DNA of 64,000 bases from Lentinus brumalis (Eukaryota > Basidiomycota > Agaricomycetes > Polyporales > Polyporaceae). The notes beneath the pieces are model-generated. The model saw nothing but the letters and a program-made list of their open reading frames with translations, was not told the DNA's origin and made no database searches. The position numbers and the translations under genes are program-made. How positions within the stretch are numbered: the stretch's first letter is position 1; each line of letters opens with the position of its first letter. Below, piece after piece: positions 35,800 through 47,874 of this stretch. The stretch covers positions 744,001 through 808,000 of the forward strand of contig MARA01000007.1 in NCBI GenBank assembly GCA_001792895.1, written 5' to 3'.

Positions 35800-37766
35800 A
35801 TCGATTGGTCGGTACGTCATTCAAGCTGAGCCTGCATGAGGGGAATGTGTATCCTCGCGCGAAAAGGGAAAATATGCCGGCGAAAAAATCGACTTGCTGA
35901 GTTTGCAATCCGTCTCGGAAGACTCAGCTCAGATAGACGCCGCCCTAGATCATGAATATTAGCCTGGCGCTGGTGCGCGTCCCGCTGAGCGCATCAGGGC
36001 CCAAGCTTGTCGGGGACTGAACGTTGAAGGCTGAGCACGAATGCCTCGTGGGTCCATCGACCAGGCGGCAAGTAAACGCAACAATTCGGGGGTATTCCCG
36101 AGAATTCCTTCGGGCGCCGATGGAAATGCACCCACCTATACCGGTGGCGCGTGTGAGAGGGATCAAGACCGGCCGGTGTTTGCGCGTCCTGCTGCGAGGC
36201 CAGTCTATGGCCGGAGGGTTGATCACCAGTGCGGCCACGCGTGACGATAGAAGCTCGTCACCCACGCCCGCTAGATACGTGTGGTGATACCCGGAGGCGA
36301 TCTGTGTACGAGGCGGAAGGTTCTGTTGCTTGGTCCCGCTCCATTGGACGCACAGTCCCCATGCGGGCAACGGGAGTATGCGGCTGCAGGCCGCCCGACT
36401 TGATATCCCGTTGAACAGCTGCCAGCCGAAGCGAGCAGTCGAGCGACGATGGAACGGGTGTGCGAAACAGGGTGGGCGAGAGCAGAGGGCAGTGGGACGC
36501 CACGGCATTCTGGGTCGTCCAGGAGACTCGAAGCAGCTGAAAATCGCCCTGGAAGTTACGACAACGTCGCGAAGACGTTCATCGGCAGGGGTGAACTCAA
36601 ACGATTCGAGTGACCGAGATCACCAGATTGTGATCGCGATAGAGCTGGAGAAGCCTGTTGAGCTGCGGGTGAGGGACGTGACGAGTCTCGACGTCGCTCG
36701 AGGCCGTAGGAGGGATTGGGACGCGCGCGGAGCGCCGACACTTCGCATAACGCGCTTGGTCTGTGAGCGTCTTTTCGGAGCGGTCCGCCATGTTCAGGCA
36801 GTTACGGACGCAGCAAGGGCGCAGATGGACGTAGGTAGGCCGGCGGCTGGAACGAGTCGAGGATCGCGACAGAGGGTACCATTCCACAAGGGCGCTAGGA
36901 ACCAGGGTGAAAAAAATGTGGCCGTCAGCTGTCGTAATACCTGTAAGCTGCCTTGTCAGCAGAGGGCAGGAGATCGGGGATTGCAAGCATATCGAACAGC
37001 TGGACGTCGTTCGATGAAACCTCACCATGCTCACCAGGTTCGAGACACAGCCACTTCGAGACTTGCTATAGCCGAGAACTGTGCTTGTCGCTCCCTGGTG
37101 CGCGTCCAGAAGTCATCGGCCAGAGGACCGCACCTAGAACGACCGTCAGCTTGCCGCAAGCTGCTGTTGGACCTATGGGCCGAGGTCATGTCCGACAGCC
37201 AGCTTTTCAGCCAAGCGCATGTACACGTTCAAAAGGCAATGCTTCTTCCGCCGCGTTACGCGCACGGTCGCACGATAGCGGAGATAGAGGCGCGCCGGCA
37301 GCGAAGACAAGTGCACGTTGTTTCCTGAGACTGGTTACGCCCGCGGTGCATACCAGCATCTGGAAACCGTCACATGAACAAATCCTGAAGATCTCTTGGT
37401 TTTCTAGAATCCAGACAATAAACCAAGGATGTTTCTCAACTGCACGGAATCAAATTTTACTCACCTGTACCCAAGAACGCTGTTGAGCCAAGTCTTGCAT
37501 TTTCTGATGTAGTAGGAGTTTGTGCACCGTAATTCATCGTTGGACCAACACCGAATAGTTGAGGAGCGAGCATGGTGAGAGTATGAGGGAAGGTCTGCTA
37601 CGGACTGCTCTCCGCAAAGTCCGAATGAGCGTCTACGGATCGCAATCTGCCGCAGCCTGCCGCAGCGCGTCCAAGTCGCGCGACGCGTTCCACACGCCTT
37701 GCTCTCTTCAACCACCACCCGACTTTCAATATCCGCAGTCTCTCTCACTCAGCCTCCTCGCGGACG
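35800..37766. other. Unassigned 2 kb between P450 and first BTB gene
   Basis: No convincing gene. A plus-strand frame at 36,330-37,328 is open for 332 codons, but the product is Arg/Gln/Ala/Ser-rich with no domain and the opposite strand has comparable open stretches. Confidence 0.45.
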
Positions 37767-38836
37767 ATGGCTACATGTGTCCCCCGGAACCGCGCTCGAC
37801 TTGAAGCTCAGGATGAGGACGGCGAACTCGACGGTATGGGAGGAAAGGCGGAACGGGACAGGACTTTCTGGTTTCACGACGGGACCATCGTCGTTCTCGC
37901 GGGGAACATTGAATTCAAGGTGTACGCAGGGCCGTTGATTGAGCATTCTCCTGTCTTCCAGGACATGTTCTCTCTCCCGCAAGCAGGAGCGGACGTCTCC
38001 GGCGTCCGCTGCCGACCGAGTCCGTCCTACGGTCCACCTTTCAGACTCCCCGTGTGATCTCAGATATCTCTTTGAGCTCATGATGCCTTCCAAGACGCTA
38101 CGGTGAGTAGACAGTCTTTCAGACTCCATGCTCTTCCCCTCCGCATACTATGCACGAGGGCTGACGAGCCTGCAGTCCGTTCGGCTCTCCCGTGGTTAAT
38201 CACGACAAACTTGCCGCATGGATCCGCATGGGGCATAAGTACCAGATCGACGTCCTCGTTCAGGAGCCTCTTGACCGCCTTCGCGCACACTTCCCGAACA
38301 ACTTCGACACGTACGTGACGTCGCTCAAGAGACAGTACAAACAGAAGTACTCGATAGGCGTCGTGAACCTCGCTCGCTTGATCGACGCCCGCGACCTCCT
38401 CCCAGTCGCGCTTATGTCCTGCTGCCAGATACAGTCCGGTCTGACGCAGGGGTTTCAGCGTATAGACGGGACATGGGAGCAGCTCAGCCCAGGGGACCTC
38501 GAGCTCTGCTTCAATGCGAAGGAGAGGCTCATCCAGACGCGGGTGCAGTTCGCCAATCGGCTCTTGGGCTCCGGGGCGGCCCCCAAGTGCCTCTCCAAGG
38601 AAGTGTGCACGCGTTTCATGCAGGCCTACCTGCAGCGTCTCACATCGGGCGTCATCCCTGGACTTCGCACGCCGACACCGTTGTCTCCGTGGGGATCGAA
38701 CATCAACGCCATATGGAGGCTCTGTGAGACGTGTCGCAAGGCATTGACGGACGACTCGAACAACTATCAACGGGAGATTTTTGCTCGTCTTCCTACGATC
38801 ATGGGCGTTGACGTAGAGGGTTGGGGGGAAGCATGA
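37767..38836 (+). CDS. BTB/POZ protein 1 (apparent frameshift)
   Basis: Exons 37,767-38,102 and 38,176-38,836, intron 73 nt, phase 2 (CG/T, LR-PFG). Basic N-terminus RNRARLE, then BTB core FWFHDGTIVVLAGNIEFKVY, GPLIEHSPVFQDMFSLPQ. The frame then breaks between about 37,980 and 38,020: VHLSDSPCDLRYLFELMMPSKTLR is read in another frame. Exon 2 is intact: AAWIRMGHKYQIDVL, GVVNLARL, LCETCRKAL, then FARLPTIMGVDVEGWGEA. BTB domains mediate dimerisation and often recruit Cullin-3; no partner domain such as Kelch or zinc finger is present. The frameshift could be an error or inactivation. Next gene 2 is its closest relative in the window. Confidence 0.85.
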
Positions 38837-39412
38837 CCCGCCATACCCACCATGTTTGTGAGCATGCACACTACCTTTCCTGCCGTGGCTTCCCGCTGAA
38901 ACCGCTGCGTGAAGGTCCGAATGTCCTTCCTTGCACGGGTACGCCGCGTGCGTGTGCTCTGGTAACTAACTTGCGACTTGTGCTACATACCAACTGTATA
39001 CGAAACTCAATTTTGGCGCTATGACAACCCGGAGCACGAATGCACGACGCCTCATACAGTCATGATTCTCGACTCCACCTCTAGTCTGCAGTGTTCGGCC
39101 CTCGTGCTCGCCCGTCGATCTGCACCCCCGCGGCATTGCGCACCATTCAATGTCAAGGCACAGATGGCATACGCGCTGCCGTCTCACTCAGCACACCCCT
39201 TAAGAATTGCATGATTGACTGAGCGATTTGTAGTCGAGCAGGCAAGCTTTACTTCGCTACGTCGATGCATCATGGGCGCTCAGTTGTTCCCATTTAGCCG
39301 AAGCGCGTATTGACCTGCCCTAAATACGTCGCAGGTCGCGACAGGCCTGCATCGATCCCGCTCTCAAATCTGTACAACTGGCCTGACCTCCCGCATCTTT
39401 CTGCTTGTCGGT
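38837..39412. other. Intergenic, with a 27 bp motif shared with 41,205-41,231
   Basis: 576 bp with no gene. At 39,297-39,323 it has GCCGAAGCGCGT(A/C)TTGACCT..., 25 of 27 bases identical to 41,205-41,231. It lies 90-116 bp before the ATG of BTB gene 2 and could be a shared promoter element or a duplicated remnant. Confidence 0.5.
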
Positions 39413-40538
39413 ATGTCTGCGCGTATCACGAGGAAGCGGGCGCGGCTGGACGGTATCGACATTCCAGACCTTCCTGAGATCGGTCGGGTGGACGAGTGGG
39501 CCGAATCGGACAGTGAGGGAGAAGAACGGGCACGAGACGAGGAATTCTGGTTCGATGACGGGACCATCGTGCTCATCGCGGGCCACGTCGAGTTCAAAGT
39601 GTACGCCCGTCCGTTGGTCGAGCACTCCCCTGTGTTCAAGGACATGCTCTCTCTTCCACAACCGGAGTCCAAGACCGCGTCGAAGGTTCCTAAAAGCCCT
39701 CGAGTGCACCTGTCGGATTCCCCCGATGACCTCAGGTACCTCTTCGAAGTCTTGATGCCTGCCAAAGTTCTACGGTAAGCAAACGGTTTATGTCCCCCAC
39801 CCGTCCTTTCATCCGCCATTTCCTTGCAACAACTCACGGATCTGTAGTCCGTTGGGCTTTCAGCAGGGGGAAGTCAGCTATGACAGGCTCGCTGCTTGGA
39901 TACGGACTGGACACAAGTACCAAATCGATCATCTTGTCCATGAGTCCCTCCGGCATCTCCGCCAAATCTATCCAGACGACATCGACGTGTATCTGAAGTC
40001 GGGCAGAAGTGCGATGGCCAAGCGGATGAGCCACATCGGCGTGGTAAATCTCGCCCGCTTGACGGGCGCACACGATCTCCTCCCGATCGCACTCATGGAC
40101 TGCTGCCAGATGGAGTCTACTCTAGTCAGGGGGTACCGACGGCGCGATGGGACCTTCGAGCGGCTCAGCGACGGCGATCTCCAACTCTGCTTCAAGGCCA
40201 AGGGCAAGCTCATCGAGGCGCGAGCACAGCTGGTATACCAGCTCTTGAGTCCGGGACCGTCGAAGGACTGCCCTTTCACGAAGTGCAAGGACGAGGTGGA
40301 TCGATGCCGCGATAGCCTCGCTTCGGGTGTCGTGTCGGGGCTGTGTACGCCGACACCACTGTCGTCTTGGACAACGATCATCAAGTCGAAGTCTCCAGAC
40401 CTTTGCATGGTATGCCGGAACGAACTGATAGACCGGAGCAATGTGCTTCGACGAGGCGTATTCGCTCGTCTTCCTTCCATCATCGGCGTCACCGTCGACG
40501 GCTGGGGCAAGAAGAAGCCAGGGGCACCTGCGTCATGA
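39413..40538 (+). CDS. BTB/POZ protein 2
   Basis: Exons 39,413-39,774 and 39,848-40,538, 73 nt phase-2 intron (LR-PLG), about 350 aa, fully open. N-terminus MSARITRKRARLD, acidic stretch, BTB core FWFDDGTIVLIAGHVEFKVY, RPLVEHSPVFKDMLSLPQP, VHLSDSPDDLRYLFEVLMPAK. The second half has AAWIRTGHKYQIDHLV, GVVNLARLTGAHDLLPIALMDCC, a CPFTKC pair, LCMVCRNEL and FARLPSIIGVTVDGWGKKK. It is the intact counterpart of gene 1 and fixes where gene 1's frame is lost. A regulatory or ubiquitin-ligase adaptor role is the family expectation, not shown here. Confidence 0.93.
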
Positions 40539-41459
40539 CGTGTCATGTCGGTGAGCAAATCAACATCATCTGAAGGCAGTCGCCGCTCAAACCTATGTGG
40601 ATCCAGAGTCAACTCCCTCCATCGTATGTGCGGGTCCGTGCCGCGAGTGTTTACGCCGGCTGCGTACCGCACTACGCTCTGCGAGGTCGCACGTTTCGTT
40701 CTTGACGCTCTGACGGGCCGGAGCAAAATCGGGTCTCGAGCCTACCCCGTCGATTCCTCCCCTCCTCGCCCGCACAACATCTGCTACCGACAAAGGTAGC
40801 CTGCGGCAGGCGGTGTAACGATGTCGAAACTCGATGCCGTTCTCGAGGGACTGCTCTACGGCGGCGCAAGCTTGGGGCAAGTACCAAGGTTGCCAGGCTC
40901 GTCAGCGCGCCCTCCCCACCTTTGCGTTCGTTGCACACACTGTACCTCTTTTTCTGAGCTCAACCAGCACCTGATGGAAATGTTTCGGGTGCCTGCACAC
41001 ACGTACGACTGCGATAACGCAACTGCGCCACCCTGTACAATACTGTCTGCCGCGCAGAGCGAGCGCGGCATGACGGTAGGACATTCCCTTGTACATTGAA
41101 CATTCTGCGGTGTAAAAGAACGTCAACACCGAGACCTGCTGTTTTCTCCTTGAGCAAGTTCGTCGCGGGCTAACCAACAACTGTCTGCGAATCGCTCGCA
41201 AATTGCCGAAGCGCGTCTTGACCTGGCCTAAGGCGTGGCGTCCGCGTCTCACTTTCAAAACTAGTAGTAACGCTGCCATCCCACTAGGTTGATGTCGCCA
41301 CCTCCTGCTGTCATGTGTGTCAGACAAATATATACTGCGTCGAGTAATGACGGCGAGAAGCCCGTACTTAAAACATAACAACCTGCTTGATCCAGACTAC
41401 ATATTCCGATCTGCTTCGTCCCCGGCGGGCAGTGCACATGCACTGGATGTCCCGCCGCT
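40539..41459. other. Intergenic, 0.9 kb
   Basis: No gene seen. It contains the second copy of the 27 bp motif (41,205-41,231), here beyond the 3' end of BTB gene 3 and not at a promoter. Confidence 0.5.
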
Positions 41460-42597
41460 TCAAGCGTCCACGCAATCCAATTCGAGCAGAGACGGAAGAC
41501 GATCAAAGATGGACTCCATGATCAGCATCTCTCGGGCTTGCATCTGCGCCCTACACGGGCCGCATAGGTCCGGGAGCATGCCCAGCAGCAGGGGCGACAT
41601 CCTCTGTCGCATCCGCGTCGGCCTGTATAGTTGAGACCACGGTAGGGCCAGGAGCCTCCAATGGAGTGACTCACGCTCTTCGGCGTCGGCCTCCCGCTCG
41701 CAATCGTACATGTGGTTCTGGGGCGAGCGCCAGCTCCAGAACACGGTAGAGTTGAAGATCGCGTTGAAGACCTGGAGGCGGCCTTCCACGAGCATCTCCC
41801 TGGCGCGAAGGCAACGCTTGAGGTCTTCCTGGCTGAGATGGTCGTACGTCCCATCCTCTCTCCTATATCCCTGCATAACGTCGGGGCCCAGTGCAGCGCA
41901 GTCCAAAAGGGCCATGGGAAGGACAGTGGTCGTGTTGCCGGTGAGGCGAGCTAAGTTGACGGCAGCTATGGCAAAGGACGGGCGCACGGACTCCAGCGGC
42001 GAGTCATCGTCGGGTGGCATCTCGTAGTAAATCGGGTGCGGGAATAGCAAATGCAGGAGATATATGGAGTGGATCATCAGGTCGTTCATGCCATACTTGT
42101 CCCCCAGCCGTATCCAGGCGCTTAGCGCACTGCAGGTTATAGGGTTACTGTTCCTACAAGTGCGTCGGTAAGAGGACGTATGAAGGAAATATCTGTGGTT
42201 AGGCTCACATGATGTCCTCGCCAGACATTAGGACTCGCAACAAGTGGCGGAGGTCTCCCGGGAAGTCGTCCAAAGGGATGCGCGGACGAGTTCCATGTTG
42301 GGGACCCTGGGGTTGCGGCACGGAGAGCATGTCCCGGAAGACAGCGGAGTGAATGGCGAGCGGTTCCCGGTAGACTTGGAACGATACACCCCGAGCGACA
42401 AGTATGACATCCCCGTCTGCAAACCAAAACTCGGCGTCTTGTTCTTCATCATCGAGGTCCTGGTGATCCGCTTCTGCGCGTGCGTCCGTCGGCTCATCAG
42501 AAGCAGCTCTTAAACCAGAGATGGACGGCAGTGGCGCTACATCCTGTTCGGGTTCCCGTACTGCCAACAATTTGTTAAGCTGACGTTGTTCGGACAT
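41460..42597 (-). CDS. BTB/POZ protein 3
   Basis: Minus strand, exons 42,597-42,209 and 42,153-41,460, 55 nt phase-2 intron, 360 aa, open. BTB core FWFADGDVILVARGVSFQVY, EPLAIHSAVFRDMLSVPQP, PLDDFPGDLRHLLRVLM. Exon 2 has SAWIRLGDKYGMNDL, AAVNLARLTGNTTTVLPMALLDCA, LCGPCRAQM and FDRLPSLLELD. It is the most divergent of the first cluster: the GVxVxGW tail is missing and the N-terminus lacks the clear KR-rich motif. A TATATA about 100 bp upstream supports the chosen start over an upstream in-frame Met. Confidence 0.9.
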
Positions 42598-42737
42598 GGT
42601 GGAGAGCACGAATCTCAGAGACGGGAGATGGTAGGATGACGAGGAGGAAGATGTGGGGTACCAGATGTTGAGGAACGCAACCACGAAGATGACGGCATAT
42701 ATAGAAATTTCTGGCGCTCTGACCAGGTGCGCCACTG

Positions 42738-43240
42738 TCTAAGCACAAAGAGAATAGGGCATCGGATGCACGACGTGCACGGAGGCGTGAGAAAGGTGAT
42801 GAGGTGAGCAACAATAGCGACAGAGACAAAACCACCTACTCACCGCGGCAGCTGGTTGAAATCACGAAGTATGGTCCACGCGAGCTTCTGGGTGGAATCG
42901 TTCACTCGCTCCGATGCAGAGACCGAAGTCAGAGGCACTCAGGAACTCCCGCGTCGAGTCCCAGCAAGCTCCTGGACCGAGCTTGCAGTTGAAAAGCAAG
43001 TGAGGACTGCACGGGTGGTCACTGAGCTATTAGATAGATAACGGACGACTTACTTGTCTCCGTACACACGGGAACACCATGTCGGATGGCGGGAGGCACG
43101 ATGGAGTGCTCGTGTAATCATCATTACTAGGTAGCCAATCTACGTCTCTGCGAGAAACTAGTCAGAGTCGCATCTCACATAGAGCGGCCGCTCATCCACT
43201 CACCGCCTCTACTACGACATCACACAGACGAGGCACGAAT
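42738..43240. other. Intergenic, 0.5 kb
   Basis: Nothing recognisable between the promoter of BTB gene 3 and the stop codon of BTB gene 4. Confidence 0.5.
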
Positions 43241-44414
43241 TCACATAGCATGAGGACGGCCACGTCCACGTCCCCGTTTGGTCGTGCTCTGGTTTGCACG
43301 CTCGTTCGGGCCTTTAATCACCTGCGTCCGGCTCTTCCCCCATCCATCCACAGTAACTCCGACCAGCTGGGGCAGGCGCGCGAAGATCTGCCGCTGCTGG
43401 TCGCGTTCCTCCGTCGCGAGCTCCTTCCTGCATTGGCGACAGATTTCCGGAAACCGCGAAGTGATTCGCTCCCCTATCGACTCCCAAAAGTTCGGCGAGC
43501 AGAATCCGGGGATCGCCCCCTCCCGCATCTGCTCATGGAACTCCTCGACGAGGTCCCCGTCCTCGTTCTTGCATTCCCCATACAGGTCCTGGTTCACGAT
43601 CCGCTCGATGGCGAACACGCGCGCCTCGATGAGCTTCCGCTGCGCCTGGAAGCACCGGCCGAGGTCGTCGAGCGCGAGGTACTCGCGCGTCCCGTCTTCG
43701 CGCTGGTGGCCGTTGACGATCTCCGCGCCGAGCTGGCAGCACTCTGCCAGCGCCATCGGGAGGAGGTAGTCCGCGCCTGTGAGACGAGCGATGTTTATTG
43801 TGGCGATCGCACAGGTGGGGGGCAGCGGCTTCGGACGGTGTTTGTCTAGGGTCGCGAAGTCGCTTGGGTACAGTTTGCTGAACCATGGGAGAGATTCCTC
43901 GACGAGGAAGTCGATCTGGTATTTGTGTCCTAGGCGGATGCAGGCTGACATCGAATTGAACGTTCTGCTCGGAGAGGAAGAGAAGCCGCGAAGGTCTTGA
44001 GCTCAACGTCCAGGGAAACACAGTGTAGAGGGACGCCACTCACCGAGGCTTCTTGGCAGGCATCAAGAAACGGAGAAAATGGCGCAAATCCTCCGCAGAA
44101 TCGGGCATTGGGACGATCGGACACGCTTGCTGGCCCTCACCAGAGGGTGGTTGGGGAAAGGAGAGCATGTCCTCGAAGACCAGGGATCGCTTGACCAGGA
44201 TGTCCTTGTATACTTTGAAGCCTAGCCCACTTGCCACCAAAATGATGGTACCATCTGCATACCACAGCTCGTTGTCCCGTTTGAAGTCTTCCGTGTTGGT
44301 ATCCACCTCACAACTTGAATTTGCTGCAGGGTGCTGTCCTGCAATGTTCGCGCTCTCACCATCCTCCGCGTCGACGTTCAGGCGAGCCCGTTTCCTGGGA
44401 GGTTGTCGTTGCAT
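43241..44414 (-). CDS. BTB/POZ protein 4
   Basis: Minus strand, exons 44,414-44,044 and 43,964-43,241, 79 nt phase-2 intron, 364 aa, open. N-terminus MQRQPPRKRARLN, BTB core LWYADGTIILVASGLGFKVY, KRSLVFEDMLSFPQP, MPDSAEDLRHFLRFLMPAKK. Exon 2: SACIRLGHKYQIDFLV, INIARLTGADYLLPMALAECC, ICRQCRKEL, FARLPQLVGVTVDGWGKS, then a Lys/Arg/Gly-rich tail ending RGRGRGRPHAM. That basic tail is unique in the window and could add a second nuclear or nucleic-acid-binding patch. Start chosen at the Met before the basic motif by analogy with its neighbours. Confidence 0.93.
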
Positions 44415-44540
44415 CGCAGCGAGTCGTGTCAAGTTCAGTAAAGAAGGTTGTCGTTGGGAACAGGAGTTGTCGATCAAGCGCGGAACGCGTGCCATAACGC
44501 ATGCGTGACGCGACGCGTTTCGGCCAACGAGACGCGTCAC

Positions 44541-45033
44541 GCTAGCCAGACCGCTGAGCCCACCGCCGCATACAGAGGTTTCCCTGCAAGACTTGAGCAG
44601 ACTCGGCAGGCGTATCTGATGCTACTTCGCGGGAATGAGCTACCATAAAAGCGACTAAATTTCCGACCGTGGCTAGGACGCAATCGCCGTAGCTCACGGT
44701 GAGACTGTGCTCAGAATATCCATAAGAAGCTACATAAGCCGTTGTCACGTCCCGAATGGACGTTCGGACATGCCAGGATCGCCCCAGCTATGTACGTGCA
44801 GTTACAGGAATCCGCCCTCTTTCCTGCCACAGGTCGGACACCTGCATAGCCTCCGAGTCGAGAGACTGAGCTTCCGCTCGAAGGCCGCCCGCTCAGAGGC
44901 TCCGTTATATGCTGGGTGTTATAATACAGATGCAGTAACGACCAGTGAGCATGCGTTCACCAGACGTGGACAAGACTCACTTACAGCTTGACAAACGCGC
45001 GTCGAAAGCTCTGCAGCGAAAAGCAGCCAGCCG
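44541..45033. other. Intergenic, 0.5 kb
   Basis: Upstream region of BTB gene 4 and 3' side of BTB gene 5. No gene seen. Confidence 0.5.
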
Positions 45034-46136
45034 TCACTTCTTTCCCGACGGGTCCTTTCCCCAGCCCTCGACCACAACACCTACGAGGTCAGGCAGCCGC
45101 TCAAAGATGGCCTTCTGCTGCTCGAGCTCTGCCGACTTGACCGCCTTCTTGCAAGGCTTGCATATTTCCGGAATGCGGGCAAGCACGCGCGCAGCGAGCG
45201 AGTCCCAGACGTTCGGCGAGCACAGTCCAGGAACCGTGCCGTCAAGCAGCTCAGTCTGAACGATCTCGAAATCCTCGTCGTCTGGCGCCCCCTGGCCCTG
45301 GTGATCGCACACATTTGCACGGACGTCTTCCAGCGTATTAAACATCGCCGCGAACGCCTTGACGCGGGCCTCGACGAGCTTGTCCTTCGCGTGAAAGCAG
45401 AGCGCGAGGTCCGTGGGGCTGAGGTGCTCGCGCGTCCCGTCGGCTTGGGCGATGCCGAGCACGAGCGCAGGCCCGAGTCTGCAGCACTCCGCGAGGGCCA
45501 TCGGAAGAAGATTGTTCGCCCCCGTGAGGCGCGCCAGATTGACCACGGTGACGGCATACTGTGGATTGAGCGGCTTGGCGCGGCTTTTGAGGAACAGGTC
45601 GAACGTGTCCGGATAGAACTTGCGCAGGTACTTGAGCGACTCCTCGACGAGGTGGTCTATCTGGTATTTGTGGGCGATACGGATGCAGGCGCATACCGCG
45701 ACGAACGACGCGTTCTGGACACCCGTGAGGCTGATGCTCGTGAGTCTGCCCGGGACAGACTACGAGGCACGCGATGGGGGACTCACCGAATACGCTTGCT
45801 CGGCATGAGCAGGCGCAGGACATGCCGCAGATCTGCTGGGGAATCCGGGAGAGGGATCACCGGGCAATTGGGGGCTGCGGCGGTCGTCGCGGGCTGGGGG
45901 AGCGACAGCATGTCCTTGAATACGGGAGAGTGGTCGACCAGCGGTCCCTTGTAGACCTTGAAGCCAATGCCTCGAGCTACGAGAATGATGGTCCCGTCCT
46001 CGTACCACAGCTCTTCATCCCGCGCGAAGTCGGGAGTGCTGGCATCGACGCTCCCAGTTGCACTTGTGCTCCCGACGTCTTCCTCAGCTTGCTCAGCCTC
46101 CATTCGCGCTCGTTTTCTGGTGACACGGGCCGACAT
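45034..46136 (-). CDS. BTB/POZ protein 5
   Basis: Minus strand, exons 46,136-45,787 and 45,745-45,034; the 41 nt intron is the shortest of the family here. 353 aa, open. N-terminus MSARVTRKRARMEAEQAEED, BTB core LWYEDGTIILVARGIGFKVY, GPLVDHSPVFKDMLSLPQP, PLPDSPADLRHVLRLLMPSK. Exon 2: CACIRIAHKYQIDHLVEESL, VNLARLTGANNLLPMALAECC, ICKPCKKAV, FERLPDLVGVVVEGWGKD. The acceptor was chosen because it alone keeps frame; exon 2 then begins LTSISLTGVQNAS, longer than in sister genes. Its N-terminus is almost the same as that of gene 6, pointing to a recent tandem duplication. Confidence 0.92.
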
Positions 46137-46480
46137 GTTTGATGAAGAGACTTGAGAGACTCGGTGGGGTCGAGGAACGTGGCAGCGGGAGAGAACTGGC
46201 AGAGCGCGACGGCGCGCGGGGCGAGTTGGCGGACGCATGGGCGCTAAATAACACTGGTCGTCGCGCGAGATCCATATTTTGTCCAGACTCGCTCACCAGG
46301 AGCTACGGAACATGCCCGCAGATCTTATACATGTACAACTCCTGAGGCCTGACAAGTGGTGTGGAAAGCGCTGTAACACAACATGCTCTGCCACTGCACG
46401 ACCCGGTCCAGAGGATACAACACCGCGCTGCTCGATAACGCATCTGCTGATTCTGCCAGGGTAGTAGAGACCATTCGCGT
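46137..46480. other. Intergenic, 0.34 kb
   Basis: Promoter side of BTB gene 5 and 3' side of gene 6. No gene seen. Confidence 0.5.
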
Positions 46481-47646
46481 CTAAGCGTCCCTCTCCGAGT
46501 ACCACGAAGCCAGATGCCCAGACCCGGTCACTTTATCCTTCCTGCACACCATGCCGAGTCGACCTTGGCTTCTTCCCCAGCCGTCAACGGCGACCCCGAC
46601 GAGCTCCGGAAGACGCCTGAAGATGCTCCGTTGCTGCACGAGCTCCTCCTCAGAGAACTCCTCTGCGCATCTTTTGCAGACGTCGGGGAATTCATCAGTC
46701 AGCAGCGACGCGTACGACCTCCAGAACTGGGTCGTGCACAGTCCAGGTATCGTCCCGCCGAGAACACGGTCACGGAACATGTTGATGTCGTGGATGCAGC
46801 CTTCCTCACATCCTGCGTACACCGCGGGGTGGACGGTGTGTTCCATCGCGTGCAGGCGGGCCTCGACGAGATTCCGCGTGGCCGTGATGCATCGTCCAAG
46901 GTCTTCGGGTGCCAGGTCGTCGCGCGTCCCGTCTTCTCGCTCGAAGCCGTTGACGACGTCGGAGCCAAGCTCGCAGCATTCCGCGAGAGCGACGGGGAGC
47001 AGTTGGTCCGCGCCTGTGAGCCGAGCGAGAGTCACCATCGCGATTGCGCAGGACGGGAGCTGGTGACGGTCCCGGTACTTGCTGAACTTGTCCACGTCGC
47101 TCGGGTAGAACATGCTGAACCATTCGAGCGACTCCGCGACGAGGTGGTCTATCTGGTACTTGTGTCCAAGACGCGCGCAGGCGTAAACAGCATGGAAGGA
47201 CATCCGTGGAGCACTGGCGAAGCTGAGCCACACGGAAGGGTGGTCGAGGCTCGAGCGGTGCTCTTAACGTGCGGCAGATAGACAGTTCGTACTCACCGAG
47301 GGTGCTTGCTGGGCATCAAAGTACGCAAGAAGTGCCGCATATCCTCTGGAGAGTCTAGAAGTTGCACGATAGGACAATCTTGGTGGACGTCGACAGATGG
47401 CTGGGGCAGCGATAGCATATCGCTGAAGACTGGGGACTGGTTGACGAGCGGTCCCTTGTAGACCTTGAAGGCAATATTTCCAGCAACGAGGATGATGGAA
47501 CCGTCTTGAAACCAGAGCTCTTGATCTTGCTCGAAGTTGCCCGGCCCCCCATGCCCAGATGCAGAGCTAGTACTTGCGCTCGCCCCATCCTCCTCAGCTT
47601 GTTCCGCATCCATACGAGCTCGCTTGCGGGTCACGCGCGCCGACAT
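46481..47646 (-). CDS. BTB/POZ protein 6
   Basis: Minus strand, exons 47,646-47,297 and 47,213-46,481, 83 nt phase-2 intron, 360 aa, open. N-terminus MSARVTRKRARMDAEQAEED, BTB core LWFQDGSIILVAGNIAFKVY, GPLVNQSPVFSDMLSLPQP, LLDSPEDMRHFLRTLMPSKH. Exon 2: YACARLGHKYQIDHLVAESL, VTLARLTGADQLLPVALAECC, VCKRCAEEF, FRRLPELVGVAVDGWGRS and a 25-residue extension. It is transcribed divergently from gene 7, with only 228 bp between the two start codons. Confidence 0.93.
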
Positions 47647-47874
47647 TTTTGTGACCAGTGGAGTAGCAGGTCGACAAAGATGCAGTTGGGTGGAGAGGAG
47701 GAGAGAAAGATGTGGCAAAGGCAACGATAATAAGTATGTTTACTTACTCGACCTTACCGCTCGTCACTTACCGTTTTCCTTACTCGATTACACCCAACAC
47801 ACCGCCTGCGGCCCTTCTGGCTTTCTGGCATCTGTCGCTGCGACGTCTGCTCAGGTCTGACCAAAGGCTTCACG
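47647..47874. promoter_or_regulatory. Divergent promoter between BTB genes 6 and 7
   Basis: 228 bp between start codons. It contains a run of CTTAC-type motifs (TTACTTACTCG, CCTTACCG, CACTTACCG, CCTTACTCG at about 47,740-47,787), related to the ACTTAC cluster before gene 8. Confidence 0.5.

Noticed and set aside
36330..37328. 332-codon open frame between the P450 and BTB genes
   Set aside because: Low-complexity Arg/Gln/Ser composition, no domain, no splice-site or promoter support; the opposite strand is equally open.
41640..41690. Intron inside exon 2 of BTB gene 3 (GTGAGT...ATACAG)
   Set aside because: Splicing it would shift the frame away from the conserved LCGPCRAQ...FDRLP end; reading through keeps the frame open.
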